DNA from: an uncultured Pelagibacteraceae bacterium
Lineage (GTDB): Bacteria; Pseudomonadota; Alphaproteobacteria; Pelagibacterales; AG-422-B15
Reading direction: 5' to 3'
Assembly (NCBI GenBank): GCA_902565955.1
Contig: CACFGR010000005.1
Span: 1 to 37,773 of the forward strand
DNA: 37,773 nt
The translations under genes were made by a program, and so were the position numbers. The notes under the pieces are model-generated. The model was not told the origin of the DNA and searched no databases. It was given only the letters and a program-made list of their open reading frames with translations. This document shows positions 15,442 to 23,962 of this stretch, one piece after another (position 1 is the first letter of the stretch; the number at the start of each line of letters is the position of its first letter).

Positions 15442-16797
15442 TTATATTTCTTTTTTGCTTCTATCCGTGAGATTAGCATACCACAAATATAATCTTAAAT
15501 ACCAAAGTCTTAAAAATCCAAATGGGATTTTTGGTGAAAGACCCTGATAGACTTTTGAAATGTTTGTCTCCCCACTATTTGACTCGTAAATCATTTCAGC
15601 TAATTTTTTACCACAATAGACAGTTGTATTGTTACCGTTAGCTTGATAGCCGTATGAAAAATATACAGACTTATCTTCTTCTAATGCACCAAATGCCGGA
15701 ACAAAGTCACGTGTCATAACAACAGTGCCTCTCCAATAATGATCAATATCGACCTTGTCCCAATTTGGAAATACCCCACGAAATTTTTTTGTCATGAATT
15801 CTTGCATTCTCTCTGCGCTCTTTTCATCACCGTAGGTGTCACCTCTTGTTCCAAACAACATCCTGTTTGAAGGCATTCTTCTATAGTAATATAAGATCTC
15901 TCTGGAGTTGCAGATTGGATTAAGGGTTTTATAGTTTTGTAGTTTAAACTCATCTTCTGACATTTCTCTAGTAACAATTATATTAGATAAAACAGGCATC
16001 ATTCTATTTGCAAAACTTGGATGGAGAGATTCATCTGTGTATCCATTTGTTGCAACAACAACCTTATTTGCAGTAATCGATCCGCTATCTGTAATTAATT
16101 TATGTGAACCGTTTCTTTCCCATTTTTTCACTCTAGAAAAACTATGAAGTTTCGCTCCCACATCCACAGTTGCTGATGCAAAACCGTTCATAAAAGCCAT
16201 TGGGTTCATTGCAAATCCTGCTTCAGTAAAAACAGCTCCAAATTGTTCTGTTGATTGATGTCCAACTTCATCAAACTCCTCTTTGGGTATCCACTTGGTG
16301 TTAATACCAAAATATTTTTTAAGATCGTTGCCCCACTCCTTTAGTTCCTCACTGCTATCAGGGTGATGAGCAACATCTAAATTACCTGTGCCCGTTTTTT
16401 CACATTCAATATTATTTTCCGAAATAAGTGAGGATAAAAGTTCAACACCTTCAATTTGAGAAGAAAAAAATTTCTTTGTTTCATCTAAGCCAAACTTTGC
16501 AATCAGTTGGTTAACCGATAGTTTTGTTGCAGGCAAACAACAAAAGCCAGCATTCCTTGCACTGCTTGCAAATCCAAAATGCCCTGCCTCAAGTAATCTT
16601 ACGTCACCGCTATAATTTTTCGCAATGTGATAAGCAGTACTTATTCCAGTAAAACCACCACCTATTACACAAACATCACAGGTTTCATCAGTTGTGAGCT
16701 TTGGATATTTGTCTTGTTCTATTTGACTGACTTTTTCCCAATAACTTTTAACTGGCTTATTAACGTCGTAAATATCTTTGTTGTAAAGTTGTTTCAT
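15442..16797 (-). CDS. DAO-family FAD oxidoreductase (PuuB-like gamma-glutamylputrescine oxidase type)
   Basis: 451 residues from ATG 16797; a longer frame starts within the Rieske gene and adds 16 residues that do not fit. The N-terminal PVKSYWEKVSQ precedes the FAD-binding beta-alpha-beta CDVCVIGGGFTGISTAYHIAK (about 40-60), followed by LLEAGHFGFASSARNAGFC and a C-terminal FAD segment (FSYGYQANGNNTTVYCGKKLAEMI). This layout is that of the PuuB/OrdL group, which oxidise gamma-glutamylputrescine or secondary amines to an aldehyde or imine with H2O2. A soluble cytoplasmic enzyme. It is flanked by the Rieske oxygenase upstream (17 bp) and the Pot permeases downstream. The final ~25 residues (FLRLWYLRLYLWYANLTDRSKK) are unusually aromatic and might touch the membrane. 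Sarcosine or dimethylglycine-type substrates are the main alternative. Confidence 0.82.
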   Translation of the reverse strand: MKQLYNKDIYDVNKPVKSYWEKVSQIEQDKYPKLTTDETCDVCVIGGGFTGISTAYHIAKNYSGDVRLLEAGHFGFASSARNAGFCCLPATKLSVNQLIAKFGLDETKKFFSSQIEGVELLSSLISENNIECEKTGTGNLDVAHHPDSSEELKEWGNDLKKYFGINTKWIPKEEFDEVGHQSTEQFGAVFTEAGFAMNPMAFMNGFASATVDVGAKLHSFSRVKKWERNGSHKLITDSGSITANKVVVATNGYTDESLHPSFANRMMPVLSNIIVTREMSEDEFKLQNYKTLNPICNSREILYYYRRMPSNRMLFGTRGDTYGDEKSAERMQEFMTKKFRGVFPNWDKVDIDHYWRGTVVMTRDFVPAFGALEEDKSVYFSYGYQANGNNTTVYCGKKLAEMIYESNSGETNISKVYQGLSPKIPFGFLRLWYLRLYLWYANLTDRSKKEI

Positions 16798-16814
16798 ACT
16801 CTCTTGCTCAGAGA

Positions 16815-18053
16815 TTATGGTAACTGCATGTTGGTAAAATACCAATTATAAAAGTAAGTTACCGCTGACTCATTTTCAGATAAAACTCCGGGTTTAAAAG
16901 ACTGAGATAGAAGGCCTTCCTGGTTATTTTCAATTATTGTTGTGTCATGCGCCGTAGTAACATCCCAAATATAGCTTACTTCCTCGGACTTAAAGTCTTT
17001 ATTCTCCTCAGCTTCCTCGTTTACGAGCCATATGAGTTCCACTTCAGACTCTAGAAGTGAGATGGGTTTAAAAATAAACATGACGCCAAAATCATTTGTG
17101 AAATAACAACAGCCAAATGGATTAAAGCTTACTTGGGTTAATCCTCCATCAAAATCTTTAAACTGTCCCATTAGTGAAGAAGCTGGCTTCCCATCTTTGG
17201 TTTGTGATAAGTTTCCGTTTCCAATTGGAGTTCTGTCAACATATCTGTTTAAGCCTTTTTTCAATCCTTCTTCTGTTTCAAGATAAACCTCAGACGGAGT
17301 TCCATTTTTTTTACATTCCTCGACCCAAGGTTTAATTTTATTTAAATATTCATCAGTCTCTTTTTGAGGCGCAGTACCTATTCCGGCACCCATTGCGACA
17401 ACCCAGTCTTTGTCCTGTACTGCACAAAGCTCAGGATGTGCTGTTGGACAGTGATAACACTCCTGAAAATTTTCAAGAACTAATTTAAAATTTGCATGAG
17501 TTGGATATTTTTTTCTTATCGCAATTTTTGACTTACTCGTCTGATGAAATTCCATCATTTCTTTTAGGGGCTCAATGAATTCATCAAAATTCATCGGTTC
17601 GTCTAAAGATAAATTAATAAATACTAATCCTTCATAAATTTTGAGATGACACTCTCTAAGACCCCACTCTTCTTTTTTAAAATCCTCCGGCATAAAGCGT
17701 GCAGCTTTAAGCTCACCTTCTGCTGAAAAACTCCAAGCATGATAGGGACATACTAAAAGTTTTTTTGAACCCTCTTCATCTAAACAAATTCTTGATCCTC
17801 GATGAGTGCAAACATTATAAAATGCTCTTACTTCATTGTCTCTTCCTCGAATAACTATGATGGACTCCTTTTCGGCATCAAAAACAAAATAATCACCTGG
17901 ATTAGGAATACGACTGATGTGATCTACCATTAACCACTGTTTGAAATAAATTCGCTTCATTTCTTCGGAAAAAATATTCGAGTCTGTATAAAAGTCTTGG
18001 GGTAAGGTTTTACCCTCCTGATAGTTTTTTAGCAGATGGTTAAACTCAAGCAT
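16815..18053 (-). CDS. Rieske non-heme iron oxygenase, alpha subunit (GbcA-like)
   Basis: 412 residues, complete. Rieske [2Fe-2S] ligands: C82-x-H84 (VCTHRGSRIC) and C102-xx-H105 (VCPYHAW). Mononuclear iron: ENFQECYHCPTAHPE with H201 and H206, and D370 in AHDTTIIENNQ. The ECYHCPTAHPE form and overall length resemble glycine-betaine/quaternary-amine demethylating oxygenases more than aromatic dioxygenases. Such enzymes hydroxylate an N-methyl (or ring) carbon using O2 and electrons from a separate reductase; no reductase gene is in the window. It sits 4 bp after the class III aminotransferase and before the DAO oxidase in one operon. A Rieske-less paralogue lies at 8735-9829. The substrate is unproven; a demethylation role is inferred from the motif and neighbours. 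Confidence 0.87.
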   Translation of the reverse strand: MLEFNHLLKNYQEGKTLPQDFYTDSNIFSEEMKRIYFKQWLMVDHISRIPNPGDYFVFDAEKESIIVIRGRDNEVRAFYNVCTHRGSRICLDEEGSKKLLVCPYHAWSFSAEGELKAARFMPEDFKKEEWGLRECHLKIYEGLVFINLSLDEPMNFDEFIEPLKEMMEFHQTSKSKIAIRKKYPTHANFKLVLENFQECYHCPTAHPELCAVQDKDWVVAMGAGIGTAPQKETDEYLNKIKPWVEECKKNGTPSEVYLETEEGLKKGLNRYVDRTPIGNGNLSQTKDGKPASSLMGQFKDFDGGLTQVSFNPFGCCYFTNDFGVMFIFKPISLLESEVELIWLVNEEAEENKDFKSEEVSYIWDVTTAHDTTIIENNQEGLLSQSFKPGVLSENESAVTYFYNWYFTNMQLP

Positions 18054-18057
18054 TTAT

Positions 18058-19455
18058 TTAAGATGCAGACCAAAGGCCTTCTTTCTTGATGTCGTCTGTA
18101 GCTAACTCAATTCCTTTTCTAAGTATACTTACGAGATCATCTATTTGTTCCTTAGTGATGATCAAAGAAGGAGACATCACACACGTATTAAATAGCGGTC
18201 TAACAATTAAACCAAGATTTTGACAATGAGAATTGATGCGAGATGCGATCTCGTATTGTAAATTCAGAGGATCTTTTTTTTCTTTACTGATTACACATTC
18301 AACAGCCGCCATTAATCCCTCACCACGTACATCGCCAACAATCGGTAGATCAATTAATTCACTTAATTTAGATTGAAAATAAGGGCCGACTTCTTGTACA
18401 TGTTCAAGGAGGTTATTTTTTTCAATATAATCAAGTGTTGCAGTTGCTGCTGCCATACTCACTGGGTGACCCGAGTCAGTAAATCCATTTGAAAATATAA
18501 CTTTTTCTTTATTATCAAGTTGAGACATAAGCTTTTCAGAAATAACAACTGCACCACAAGGTACGTATCCTGAAGTAATCCCTTTTGCTAAAAGGATGAT
18601 GTCAGGTTCTAGATCAAAATAATTTTCTGAAGCGAATATATGACCTAACCTTCCAAATCCGGTTACTATCTCATCAGAAATATAAATAACATCGTACTTA
18701 GTACAAATTTCTCTTGTCTTTTTGTGATATCCTTTAGGAGGAACAATTACCCCACCTGATGCTAGGATTGGCTCTGCAATAAATGCTGCGACCTTATCTT
18801 GACCAAGTTCTAAAATTTTATTTTCTAACTCTTTAACTTTTAAATCACAGAATTCTTCATCACTTAAATCATCTGGTTTTTTAAACGGATTTGGTGCAGA
18901 TAAATGATGGACTAAGTTATCTGCAAAATCAAAGTTGTTTTTATCTCTTTCTTTACCTGAGCATGAAGCCCCTAAAAATGTACTACCGTGATATGCATCA
19001 TGACGTGAAATAATTTGTTTCTTATCTCTTAACCCACGAACATTATTATAAAACATTACAAATCTTAATGCAGAGTCTACCGCTGAAGATCCTCCGGACG
19101 TGAAAAATACTCTTTTAAGATCACCGGGCGCATATTTAACAAGTCTTGAAGCATAGTTATATGCAATCTCAGTGGACTCCGTGAACGGGCTGGCATAGGG
19201 CATTTTTGTAATCTGATTATAAACAGCATCAGCAATTTCTTTTACGCCATGTCCTACGTTAACATTCCACATTCCTCCAGGACCATCAATAAGCTGTCTT
19301 CCTGTTTGATCGTAAAGATAAATTCCTTTTGACTTATCAATGAATGTCCTGCTGTCTTCACCGCGATACTCAAGATACTGCCATGGGTATAGAATTCTAT
19401 CGTCGAGAGTATTAAGGAGATCTTTTTTTTCAGGAATCGGAGTTGATTTGGGCAT
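18058..19455 (-). CDS. Class III PLP aminotransferase
   Basis: 465 residues of the omega-amino acid/polyamine:pyruvate aminotransferase type. Visible are PGGMWNVNVGHG, FFTSGGSSAVDSALR (PLP phosphate), SRHDAYHGSTFLG, D261 in ISDEIVTGFGRLG, and the Schiff-base lysine K291 in LLAKGITSGYVP. It moves an amino group from a terminal amine or omega-amino acid to an oxo acid. It is the first gene of the block that continues with the Rieske oxygenase, DAO oxidase and PotBCA. A perfect palindromic operator and a sigma70 promoter lie immediately upstream, with the -10 element only six bases before the ATG, so the mRNA may be leaderless. Substrate is not readable; it is a distant paralogue of the enzyme at 26229-27593. 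Confidence 0.9.
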   Translation of the reverse strand: MPKSTPIPEKKDLLNTLDDRILYPWQYLEYRGEDSRTFIDKSKGIYLYDQTGRQLIDGPGGMWNVNVGHGVKEIADAVYNQITKMPYASPFTESTEIAYNYASRLVKYAPGDLKRVFFTSGGSSAVDSALRFVMFYNNVRGLRDKKQIISRHDAYHGSTFLGASCSGKERDKNNFDFADNLVHHLSAPNPFKKPDDLSDEEFCDLKVKELENKILELGQDKVAAFIAEPILASGGVIVPPKGYHKKTREICTKYDVIYISDEIVTGFGRLGHIFASENYFDLEPDIILLAKGITSGYVPCGAVVISEKLMSQLDNKEKVIFSNGFTDSGHPVSMAAATATLDYIEKNNLLEHVQEVGPYFQSKLSELIDLPIVGDVRGEGLMAAVECVISKEKKDPLNLQYEIASRINSHCQNLGLIVRPLFNTCVMSPSLIITKEQIDDLVSILRKGIELATDDIKKEGLWSAS

Positions 19456-19460
19456 ATTTA

Positions 19461-19489
19461 AGTATAGCCTATATTGAACAGCTGTTCAA
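19461..19489 (-). promoter_or_regulatory. Sigma70-type promoter of the aminotransferase-Rieske-oxidase-Pot block
   Basis: On the minus strand: TTGAAC (19489-19484), a 17-bp spacer, TATACT (19466-19461). Six bases (TTAAAT) separate the -10 from the ATG at 19455, so transcription would begin on or next to the start codon. No Shine-Dalgarno sequence fits. The -35 is embedded in the palindromic operator. Confidence 0.68.
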
Positions 19490-19491
19490 TA
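19472..19491. promoter_or_regulatory. Perfect 20-bp palindromic operator, probably for the BetI-like regulator
   Basis: TATTGAACAGCTGTTCAATA reads the same on both strands. The core is ATTGAA-N6-TTCAAT, the same as the site at 23900-23917 next to the TetR gene. It covers the -35 and much of the spacer of the promoter, a position suited to repression. A further half-site ATTGAA follows at 19492-19497, making three alternating half-sites. Confidence 0.72.
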
Positions 19492-19522
19492 ATTGAATTT
19501 TAAAAAAACAGCTTATTTTTGG

Positions 19523-20722
19523 CTATTCATAAAGGTCTGCAGGTACTTTGTTACGTCTTTCAGGGCTAAAAAATTGTCTTTTTACAACCTTACACTTTGC
19601 CCATATTTTTCTATATTCCAATTCCTCTGGGTGATAAATTTCTGCAAAAATATTTTCTTTAATCTTAATTCCATATGGACGCTTTAGAGACGCAAGTGCA
19701 ACGTTTCTTTTCATAGTAGGTGACCACATTGCTGCCGTAACAATGCCTATATCTTCTTTTTTTTCATTATAAATCACAGAGCCTACTGCGGGCTTATCGC
19801 CATCTATGTCCAGTCCAACTAAACATCTTTCAGAATTACCTGTCTCTTTTTCTTTCTTTAAAGCGCGTTTGCCTACAAAGTAACTTTCTTTATTGAGATG
19901 AACAAGCCAACCCATTCCAATTTCATACGGTGATCGCATTCTCACTGGTCTTAAGGAATCTTCAGCTGCCATAAAATCAGTATTGGTTTGAATAAAGCCA
20001 GCTTCAATCCTTGTCATCTCAAGAGCATGCATACCAAAAGGTCTTATCTTTAATTCTTTTCCAGCTTCCATGATACTATCCCACATGTTTTCTGCATTAG
20101 CTGGATCAGTCCATAATTCATATCCTAAATCACCTGTGAAGCCTGTTCGTGAGATCAAAACATCATATCCATTAATATTATATTGTTTCATTCCAAATGG
20201 TTTTAATAATTCAAGGTCATCTGCTCCGTAGTTTTTTAGTGTTGAACAAGAAGTAGGTCCTTGAATTGCTAATGCAGCCGTTGTGTCTGTTGCATCCTCA
20301 AAAGAAACATCAAAACCTTCAGCAGAGTCATGTAGCCAATTATAGATCTTTACTGCACAGCAAAGCATAAATTTTGTATTCGAAAATTTAAATATGGTAC
20401 CATCGTCCATTACTTTACCATCTTCATTACACCAAATTATGTATGCTACTGTATTGTCTTCCATCTGTGATAAATCTCTTGTTACAAGATAATCAACAAA
20501 TTTATTAGCATCGCTGCCATTGATCATATATTTGCACATAGGTGTGAGATCCATAACTGAGGTGCCATTTCTAGCAGCAGTATATTCCAACTCAGTTGTT
20601 GAGTATTCTGTGGGTACAGTAAAACCGTTCCAGTTATAATATTTATTTGTTCTTGAAGCTAAGCTTGTTCTAGAGTGAAAAGGGGTTTTTTTTAGTGCTG
20701 TAAATCTTAAATCTCTATTCAT
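19523..20722 (-). CDS. GcvT/DmdA-superfamily aminomethyltransferase-like protein
   Basis: 399 residues from ATG 20722; a longer frame overlaps the upstream flavoprotein and is rejected. Folate-binding GcvT-fold landmarks: SVMDLTPMCKYMINGSDANKFVDYLVTRD, ALAIQGPTS, ISRTGFTGDLGYELW (about 195-209) and PFGMHALEMTRIEAGFI, with the C-terminal barrel segment CLVGLDIDGDKPAVGSVIYN. Members move a one-carbon unit from an N-, S- or O-methyl donor to tetrahydrofolate (GcvT, DmdA, LigM, dimethylglycine dehydrogenase tail). It follows two flavoproteins with a 2-bp gap, suggesting that they oxidise a methylated amine and this protein captures the C1 unit. It is not closely DmdA-like as far as I can see, so I give no symbol. 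Confidence 0.82.
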   Translation of the reverse strand: MNRDLRFTALKKTPFHSRTSLASRTNKYYNWNGFTVPTEYSTTELEYTAARNGTSVMDLTPMCKYMINGSDANKFVDYLVTRDLSQMEDNTVAYIIWCNEDGKVMDDGTIFKFSNTKFMLCCAVKIYNWLHDSAEGFDVSFEDATDTTAALAIQGPTSCSTLKNYGADDLELLKPFGMKQYNINGYDVLISRTGFTGDLGYELWTDPANAENMWDSIMEAGKELKIRPFGMHALEMTRIEAGFIQTNTDFMAAEDSLRPVRMRSPYEIGMGWLVHLNKESYFVGKRALKKEKETGNSERCLVGLDIDGDKPAVGSVIYNEKKEDIGIVTAAMWSPTMKRNVALASLKRPYGIKIKENIFAEIYHPEELEYRKIWAKCKVVKRQFFSPERRNKVPADLYE

Positions 20723-20724
20723 AT

Positions 20725-22236
20725 TTATGCGTCCTCCAAGATAGCTTGAGCTGCATTTTTTCCTGGAATTCCAGTTAAGCCTCCACCCGGATGAGTACCT
20801 GCACCACACATATATAGTCCGTCAAGATGGGTTCTATATTGTGATGCCCCAGGAATTGGTCTGAGCATAAAAAGCTGATCGATTTGAATTTCTCCATGAT
20901 GCCAATGTCCGCCTGAGACATAAAAATTTTTCTCTATGTCGTCGGGAGTAACAATTGTTTTAGTCTCTATACAGCTTTGAATATCAGGTGCATATTTCCC
21001 TATTAATTTTATAACGGCATCTACATAGTTATCTTTAATTTTATCCCAACCCTCCTGCACACCGTAGGAAGCATATTGAACTTGAATATCTAGTACAGGA
21101 TTACTCTGGTCAGAATTTTTTAGTTTCATTTCTAAAATAGGTTCCATAGAAAGTTTATCAAACTTACTTGGATTAAATGCCTCTTCTATATAATCAATTG
21201 AAGGAGCAATTACCATTCTACTCTCTAAATCATTTTTATCGCAGTTAATAAATTCAGGTTGTTTATTGAGACTTAATGATAATTTTGCAACTTTTCCTTT
21301 TGATCGATGATGTTTGATTCTTCTTTTCACATCAGTGTCTAAATTCTCAGTTCCTAAAAGACAGAAATAAGTCGATCTTGGATCTGCATTAGAAATAATT
21401 TTTTTTGCATAAATTTTTTCACCGCTGTGAAGTTCAACTCCTATTGCTTTATCATTTTCGGTAATGCATCTTTTAACCGATGAAGACGTTTTAATTTCAA
21501 CTTTATTTTTATTACTGATATTTAGCAAAGTATCTACAAAAGCTTTACTGCCACCATCAATTTCATATATTCCCCCAAAGATTGAGTTGTCATGTGTGGC
21601 CATGCGATAAAGTAGATTAATTAATGAACCGGGTGATCTTGGGCCCAAGTTAGAACCAAGCACCGCGTCATGGGCGATTAGGCCTTGCAAAAGAGTATTT
21701 TCAAAATTGTCTTCCAATTCGTCCGCAATATTAAGCCCTATCATTCTTGCAAACTCATTAAATTTTTTCTTTCCAAGCATTCGAACATTCATGCCTAGTT
21801 TGAATAATTTAAAATAATCAGAGAAAGTATTGTTCATGATCCTTGGTGGTGAAGCCATCATGAAAGAACCTAAAGCCTTTGAAAAGGACGACATTTTATC
21901 ATGAAATTCTACATATCTGTCTGCATCCTTCGAAGAGAAACCAGAAATAACTTTATGGTCAATATGTTGGTTTCCAACTAGGCGAATATGTTGACCAGAC
22001 TCTGACAGTGCGATAGTTGACTTTGCTTTATACTTTATTGGCAGTCCACCAAGAGAGCTTGATACGCTCAGTGGTATCTGAGGAACGAAGTTAGTTATAC
22101 TCTCTTCAACAAGTCCCCCGCAATTCTCACGTGCCTCACAAATCAGAACTTTACGGTTTTTTTTTGCGAGAATATTAGCGCAGACAAGACCATTATGGCC
22201 TGCACCAATAACTATTACGTCATAATTGTCTGACAT
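20725..22236 (-). CDS. Phytoene-desaturase-like NAD(P)/FAD-dependent oxidoreductase, copy 2
   Basis: 503 residues. N-terminal FAD site DVIVIGAGHNGLVCANILAKK (5-25) and the acidic end of beta-2 in LICEARENCGG; C-terminal FAD segment QYRTHLDGLYMCGAGTHPGGGLTGIPGKNAA (about 465-495). This is the COG1233/PYROXD2-type flavoprotein family; carotenoid synthesis is unlikely because no phytoene synthase or other crt gene is nearby. It is a tandem paralogue of the upstream 542-residue protein; the ATG overlaps that gene's stop by one base (TAATG). The region just after the FAD motif has diverged (EESITNFVPQIPLSVSSSLGG against VSRELYPGWKYSNCSYVCSLL), so the pair may form a heteromer or use different substrates. 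Confidence 0.85.
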   Translation of the reverse strand: MSDNYDVIVIGAGHNGLVCANILAKKNRKVLICEARENCGGLVEESITNFVPQIPLSVSSSLGGLPIKYKAKSTIALSESGQHIRLVGNQHIDHKVISGFSSKDADRYVEFHDKMSSFSKALGSFMMASPPRIMNNTFSDYFKLFKLGMNVRMLGKKKFNEFARMIGLNIADELEDNFENTLLQGLIAHDAVLGSNLGPRSPGSLINLLYRMATHDNSIFGGIYEIDGGSKAFVDTLLNISNKNKVEIKTSSSVKRCITENDKAIGVELHSGEKIYAKKIISNADPRSTYFCLLGTENLDTDVKRRIKHHRSKGKVAKLSLSLNKQPEFINCDKNDLESRMVIAPSIDYIEEAFNPSKFDKLSMEPILEMKLKNSDQSNPVLDIQVQYASYGVQEGWDKIKDNYVDAVIKLIGKYAPDIQSCIETKTIVTPDDIEKNFYVSGGHWHHGEIQIDQLFMLRPIPGASQYRTHLDGLYMCGAGTHPGGGLTGIPGKNAAQAILEDA

Positions 22237-23864
22237 TAATAATAATTACCTGTTTGAGGGATATTCATATCAATTAGAACCTCCCTTGCAGCATTCGCTC
22301 CTGGTGCACCCATAACTCCACCACCTGGATGAGTTGATGAACTGCACATATACATATTTTTAAGTGGTGTTCTGTACTGTGCATATCCAGGCACAGGTCT
22401 ATTAAACATGAGTTGATCCATTGTTAATTCGCCTTGAAAGATGTTTCCTTCTGTCAATCCTACTTCATTGTCTAATTCTAATGGAGTACGAACTTCGTAG
22501 TGGTTAATTAAATCTTTAAAATTAGGAGAAAACTCAGCAATACAATCAACAATATGTCTTCCAAATTCTTGCTTTCTTTCTTCATTCCATCCGCCGTTTG
22601 CAAGATTGAACGGAACATATTGAATAAAGACAGACATATAATGCTTTCCCGGAGCTGCCATTGTTGGATCGCTTTTAGAAGGAATACACATATCTACATA
22701 AGGATTTCTTGACCATTCACCTCGTTTCCAATCGTCATAGGCTCCTTCCATTTCTTCAATAGTTTCTGTGAAGTGCATATCACCTCCACCACCTGGATCA
22801 CCTTCTGGAATACATGGGAATTCAGGAAGGCCGTCTAGGGCAATATTAAGTTTTCCCGATGAGCCTCTAATTTTAAAGTTTTTAACTCTTTCAACAAATT
22901 CACCAGGTAAAGAGCTTTCTTCCGTAATTTTTAAGAATGTTCTTTTAACATCTAAGTTAGATACAATTTTTTTTGCGTAATATTCATCACCTTTTTTGGT
23001 AGCAACTCCAATCGCACGACCATTTTTAGTAATGACATTAACGACTTCATTGTCTGGTTTTACTTCACCGCCGTGAGCGTTGAGGCAGCCTGTCATTGCT
23101 TTTGTAATAGAGCCCATACCTCCTCTTGAATACCCCCACGCTCCAACTGAGCCATCTACTTCTCCCATATAATGGTGCAGTAATACGTAAGCAGAGCCAG
23201 GTGAGCAAGGACCAAGAGCAGTTCCGATAATTGCACTTCCAGCTAAGTGTGCTTTTGTAATATCGCTTTCAAAATATTCATCTAAATAGTCTCTGATGCT
23301 CATTGTATAAAATCGAATAGTGTCATAAATTTCTTTTTCACCAAGTCCGCCTAACTCGTCTTTAGCAGCAAAATGTTTTGCAAACTCCAGGGCGCCAAAT
23401 AAATCTTTTGGTTTAAAAGAAGTTAAATCAGGTGGTGTCATTTTTAATAGCGGTTTGATAATTTTGCATTGCCTCAAGACATCACGACTGTACCTTTCAT
23501 AGGCCTCCGCATCTTTGTGAGAATGTCTTCTGATAGAATTGATCGTCATATCATGATCATGATAGTGGGCATAGTAGTCCCCATTTCTCATCATTGTTGC
23601 GCTACCTTCGTAAGGAATAATTTGCAAACCATATTTGTAGAGTTCAAGATCACGCATGATCTCAGGTCTTAGTAAGCTGCAAACATATGAACAGTTAGAA
23701 TATTTCCATCCAGGATAGAGCTCACGACTAACAGCAGCCCCTCCAATCCATTCATTTTTTTCTAGAACAACAACATCTAGTCCAGCCTTCGCCATATAAC
23801 TAGCAGCGGTCAAACCATTATGACCCGCACCAATTACGATTACATCGTGTGTATTTTTTGCCAT
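22236..23864 (-). CDS. Phytoene-desaturase-like NAD(P)/FAD-dependent oxidoreductase, copy 1
   Basis: 542 residues, first gene of the flavoprotein-flavoprotein-GcvT block. FAD-binding DVIVIGAGHNGLTAASYMAKA (6-26), VVVLEKNEWIGGAAVSREL, and C-terminal QYRTPLKNMYMCSSSTHPGGGVMGAPGANAAREVL. Family as for the next gene (COG1233-like amine/desaturase fold). The combination with a GcvT-like protein suggests oxidation of an N-methylated or other amine, not carotenoid chemistry; this is inference. A promoter with TTGAAT/TATCAT and the shared palindrome lies about 25-50 bp upstream, and the TetR gene is divergent, so regulation by that TetR protein is likely. Confidence 0.87.
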   Translation of the reverse strand: MAKNTHDVIVIGAGHNGLTAASYMAKAGLDVVVLEKNEWIGGAAVSRELYPGWKYSNCSYVCSLLRPEIMRDLELYKYGLQIIPYEGSATMMRNGDYYAHYHDHDMTINSIRRHSHKDAEAYERYSRDVLRQCKIIKPLLKMTPPDLTSFKPKDLFGALEFAKHFAAKDELGGLGEKEIYDTIRFYTMSIRDYLDEYFESDITKAHLAGSAIIGTALGPCSPGSAYVLLHHYMGEVDGSVGAWGYSRGGMGSITKAMTGCLNAHGGEVKPDNEVVNVITKNGRAIGVATKKGDEYYAKKIVSNLDVKRTFLKITEESSLPGEFVERVKNFKIRGSSGKLNIALDGLPEFPCIPEGDPGGGGDMHFTETIEEMEGAYDDWKRGEWSRNPYVDMCIPSKSDPTMAAPGKHYMSVFIQYVPFNLANGGWNEERKQEFGRHIVDCIAEFSPNFKDLINHYEVRTPLELDNEVGLTEGNIFQGELTMDQLMFNRPVPGYAQYRTPLKNMYMCSSSTHPGGGVMGAPGANAAREVLIDMNIPQTGNYY

Positions 23865-23887
23865 AAAATAAAGAATATTTAGAAATC

Positions 23888-23916
23888 ATGATAATAAAAA
23901 TTGAATGATTATTCAA
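23888..23916 (-). promoter_or_regulatory. Sigma70-type promoter of the flavoprotein-GcvT block
   Basis: On the minus strand: TTGAAT (23916-23911), 17-bp spacer, TATCAT (23893-23888; 5 of 6 to consensus). The predicted start is near 23881, leaving a leader of about 17 bases without a clear Shine-Dalgarno sequence. Architecture and operator overlap match the promoter at 19461-19489. Confidence 0.65.
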
Positions 23917-23917
23917 T
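23900..23917. promoter_or_regulatory. Palindromic operator between the TetR gene and the flavoprotein block
   Basis: ATTGAATGATTATTCAAT: two perfect 7-base arms around four bases, with the core ATTGAA-N6-TTCAAT shared with 19472-19491. It sits on the -35 element of the minus-strand promoter and could also control the divergent TetR gene. A lone half-site TTCAAT at 23957-23962 abuts the TetR start codon. Confidence 0.7.
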
Positions 23918-23962
23918 ACAAAACTATCTTTAATAGTTATCTTTGTGTATTGTTTATTCAAT

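Noticed and set aside
20725..23864. Carotenoid biosynthesis (crtI) reading of the two flavoproteins
   Set aside because: No crtB, crtE or crtY-like gene nearby; neighbours are amine and C1 enzymes under a BetI-like regulator.
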